This document shows positions 14,956 through 15,365 of a stretch of DNA of 15,365 bases, in pieces. The first letter of the stretch is position 1, and every line of letters starts with the position of its first letter. The notes beneath the pieces are model-generated. The model saw only the letters and a list, made by a program, of their open reading frames with translations, was not told the DNA's origin and ran no database searches. This DNA comes from Actinomycetota bacterium (GTDB taxonomy: Bacteria; Actinomycetota; Actinomycetes; Nanopelagicales; Nanopelagicaceae): contig JAPOJL010000011.1 in assembly GCA_029978425.1 (NCBI GenBank), positions 1 to 15,365 on the forward strand. The letters run 5' to 3'. Made by a program: the position numbers and the translations under genes.

Positions 14956-15365
14956 TCCTGTAGAAGTCGAGAGCGACCCCTACTCAGTAGCTCAGACCAT
15001 TGCGCTTATGGCCCTTGGTCGACGTGCAAAAAGTAGGGGAGAGCTCTTCTCACTTCTCAAAAAACGCGGCATTGAAGAAGAGGTCGCTAACGCCGTTCTC
15101 TTCCGCCTTCAAGAACAAGGCTTTATCAATGATCATGAATTTGCTCGTTATTGGTGCGAATCTCGACAGCGGACAAAGAAAGTTTCCAAGCGGATCATCA
15201 CCGGAGAACTTCGCTCCAAGGGAATTTCCGACGAGATTATTGAATGGATTACGAGCGATATCACTGATGAATCTGAGTTTGCTAATGCGTTGCAATTCGC
15301 AGAACGCAAATCTCGTTCGGTTCGAAGTTTGGCACCTGAAGTCGCATATCGACGTATGCATGGAG
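14942..15365 (+). CDS. recX: Regulatory protein RecX, 3' truncated by the window edge
   Basis: An open frame from ATG 14942 runs to the window end (141 complete codons, no stop). Its translation has RecX character: [20 protein letters not shown] (about 15-34, RecX repeat 1), a second repeat with [20 protein letters not shown], and a third with [20 protein letters not shown]. RecX binds RecA filaments and limits their extension and ATPase. The start overlaps the last 14 bases of recA, so translation is coupled and both genes share the SOS promoter. No alternative start close to the recA stop was found. The missing C-terminus lies beyond the window. Confidence 0.93.
   Translation, partial: MSSSSPVEVESDPYSVAQTIALMALGRRAKSRGELFSLLKKRGIEEEVANAVLFRLQEQGFINDHEFARYWCESRQRTKKVSKRIITGELRSKGISDEIIEWITSDITDESEFANALQFAERKSRSVRSLAPEVAYRRMHG

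Noticed and set aside
15050..15361. Minus-strand open frame at the window end
   Set aside because: It is the antisense shadow of recX, whose plus-strand frame shows clear RecX repeats.

Overview
This window is chromosomal DNA from an actinobacterium. The gene order (M16 peptidase, dapB, thyX, dapA, RNase J, ftsK, RodZ-like, rimO, pgsA, cinA, clgR, DUF3046, recA, recX) is the conserved core order of that phylum. Base composition is moderate (upper 40s % G+C by eye), gene ends overlap or nearly touch, and several proteins are compact. This suits a streamlined lineage such as the freshwater Nanopelagicales (acI; 'Ca. Planktophila'/'Ca. Nanopelagicus' type), but the placement is inferred from composition and layout, not from a search.

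Layout. At 1-1157 the tail of an M16 peptidase is followed by dapB (lysine/diaminopimelate synthesis) and a mycoredoxin-like glutaredoxin, all on +. At 1154-2136 on the minus strand lies a branched-chain amino acid exporter pair, azlC-azlD; azlC is interrupted by one in-frame TGA. At 2197-5536 thyX, dapA and an RNase J gene follow on +. At 5600-11182 come ftsK, a RodZ-like membrane HTH protein, and the tightly overlapping chain rimO-pgsA-cinA (ATGA overlaps). At 11252-12281 lie clgR, a TetR-family regulator and a DUF3046 gene. A cytochrome P450 (12274-13680, minus) separates DUF3046 from recA-recX (13870 to the window end), which elsewhere are usually close neighbours.

Function. Most of the window is housekeeping: cell-wall precursor supply (DapA, DapB), dTMP synthesis (ThyX), RNA turnover (RNase J), chromosome segregation (FtsK), ribosome modification (RimO), phospholipid synthesis (PgsA), proteolysis control (ClgR) and DNA repair (RecA, RecX). 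The accessory parts are azlCD, the TetR regulator and the P450.

No CRISPR array, insertion sequence, tRNA, rRNA or evident new multi-gene system was seen. The points most worth a second look are: the nonsense codon in azlC; a recurrent TANNNT hexamer 6-7 nt before start codons lacking a Shine-Dalgarno sequence (a leaderless-transcription signature); and the P450-recA intergenic region, which holds a LexA box, a -10 element and a perfect hairpin starting at the predicted recA transcription start. No stretch over 300 bases lacks a gene; the longest gap is the 189-base P450-recA interval.
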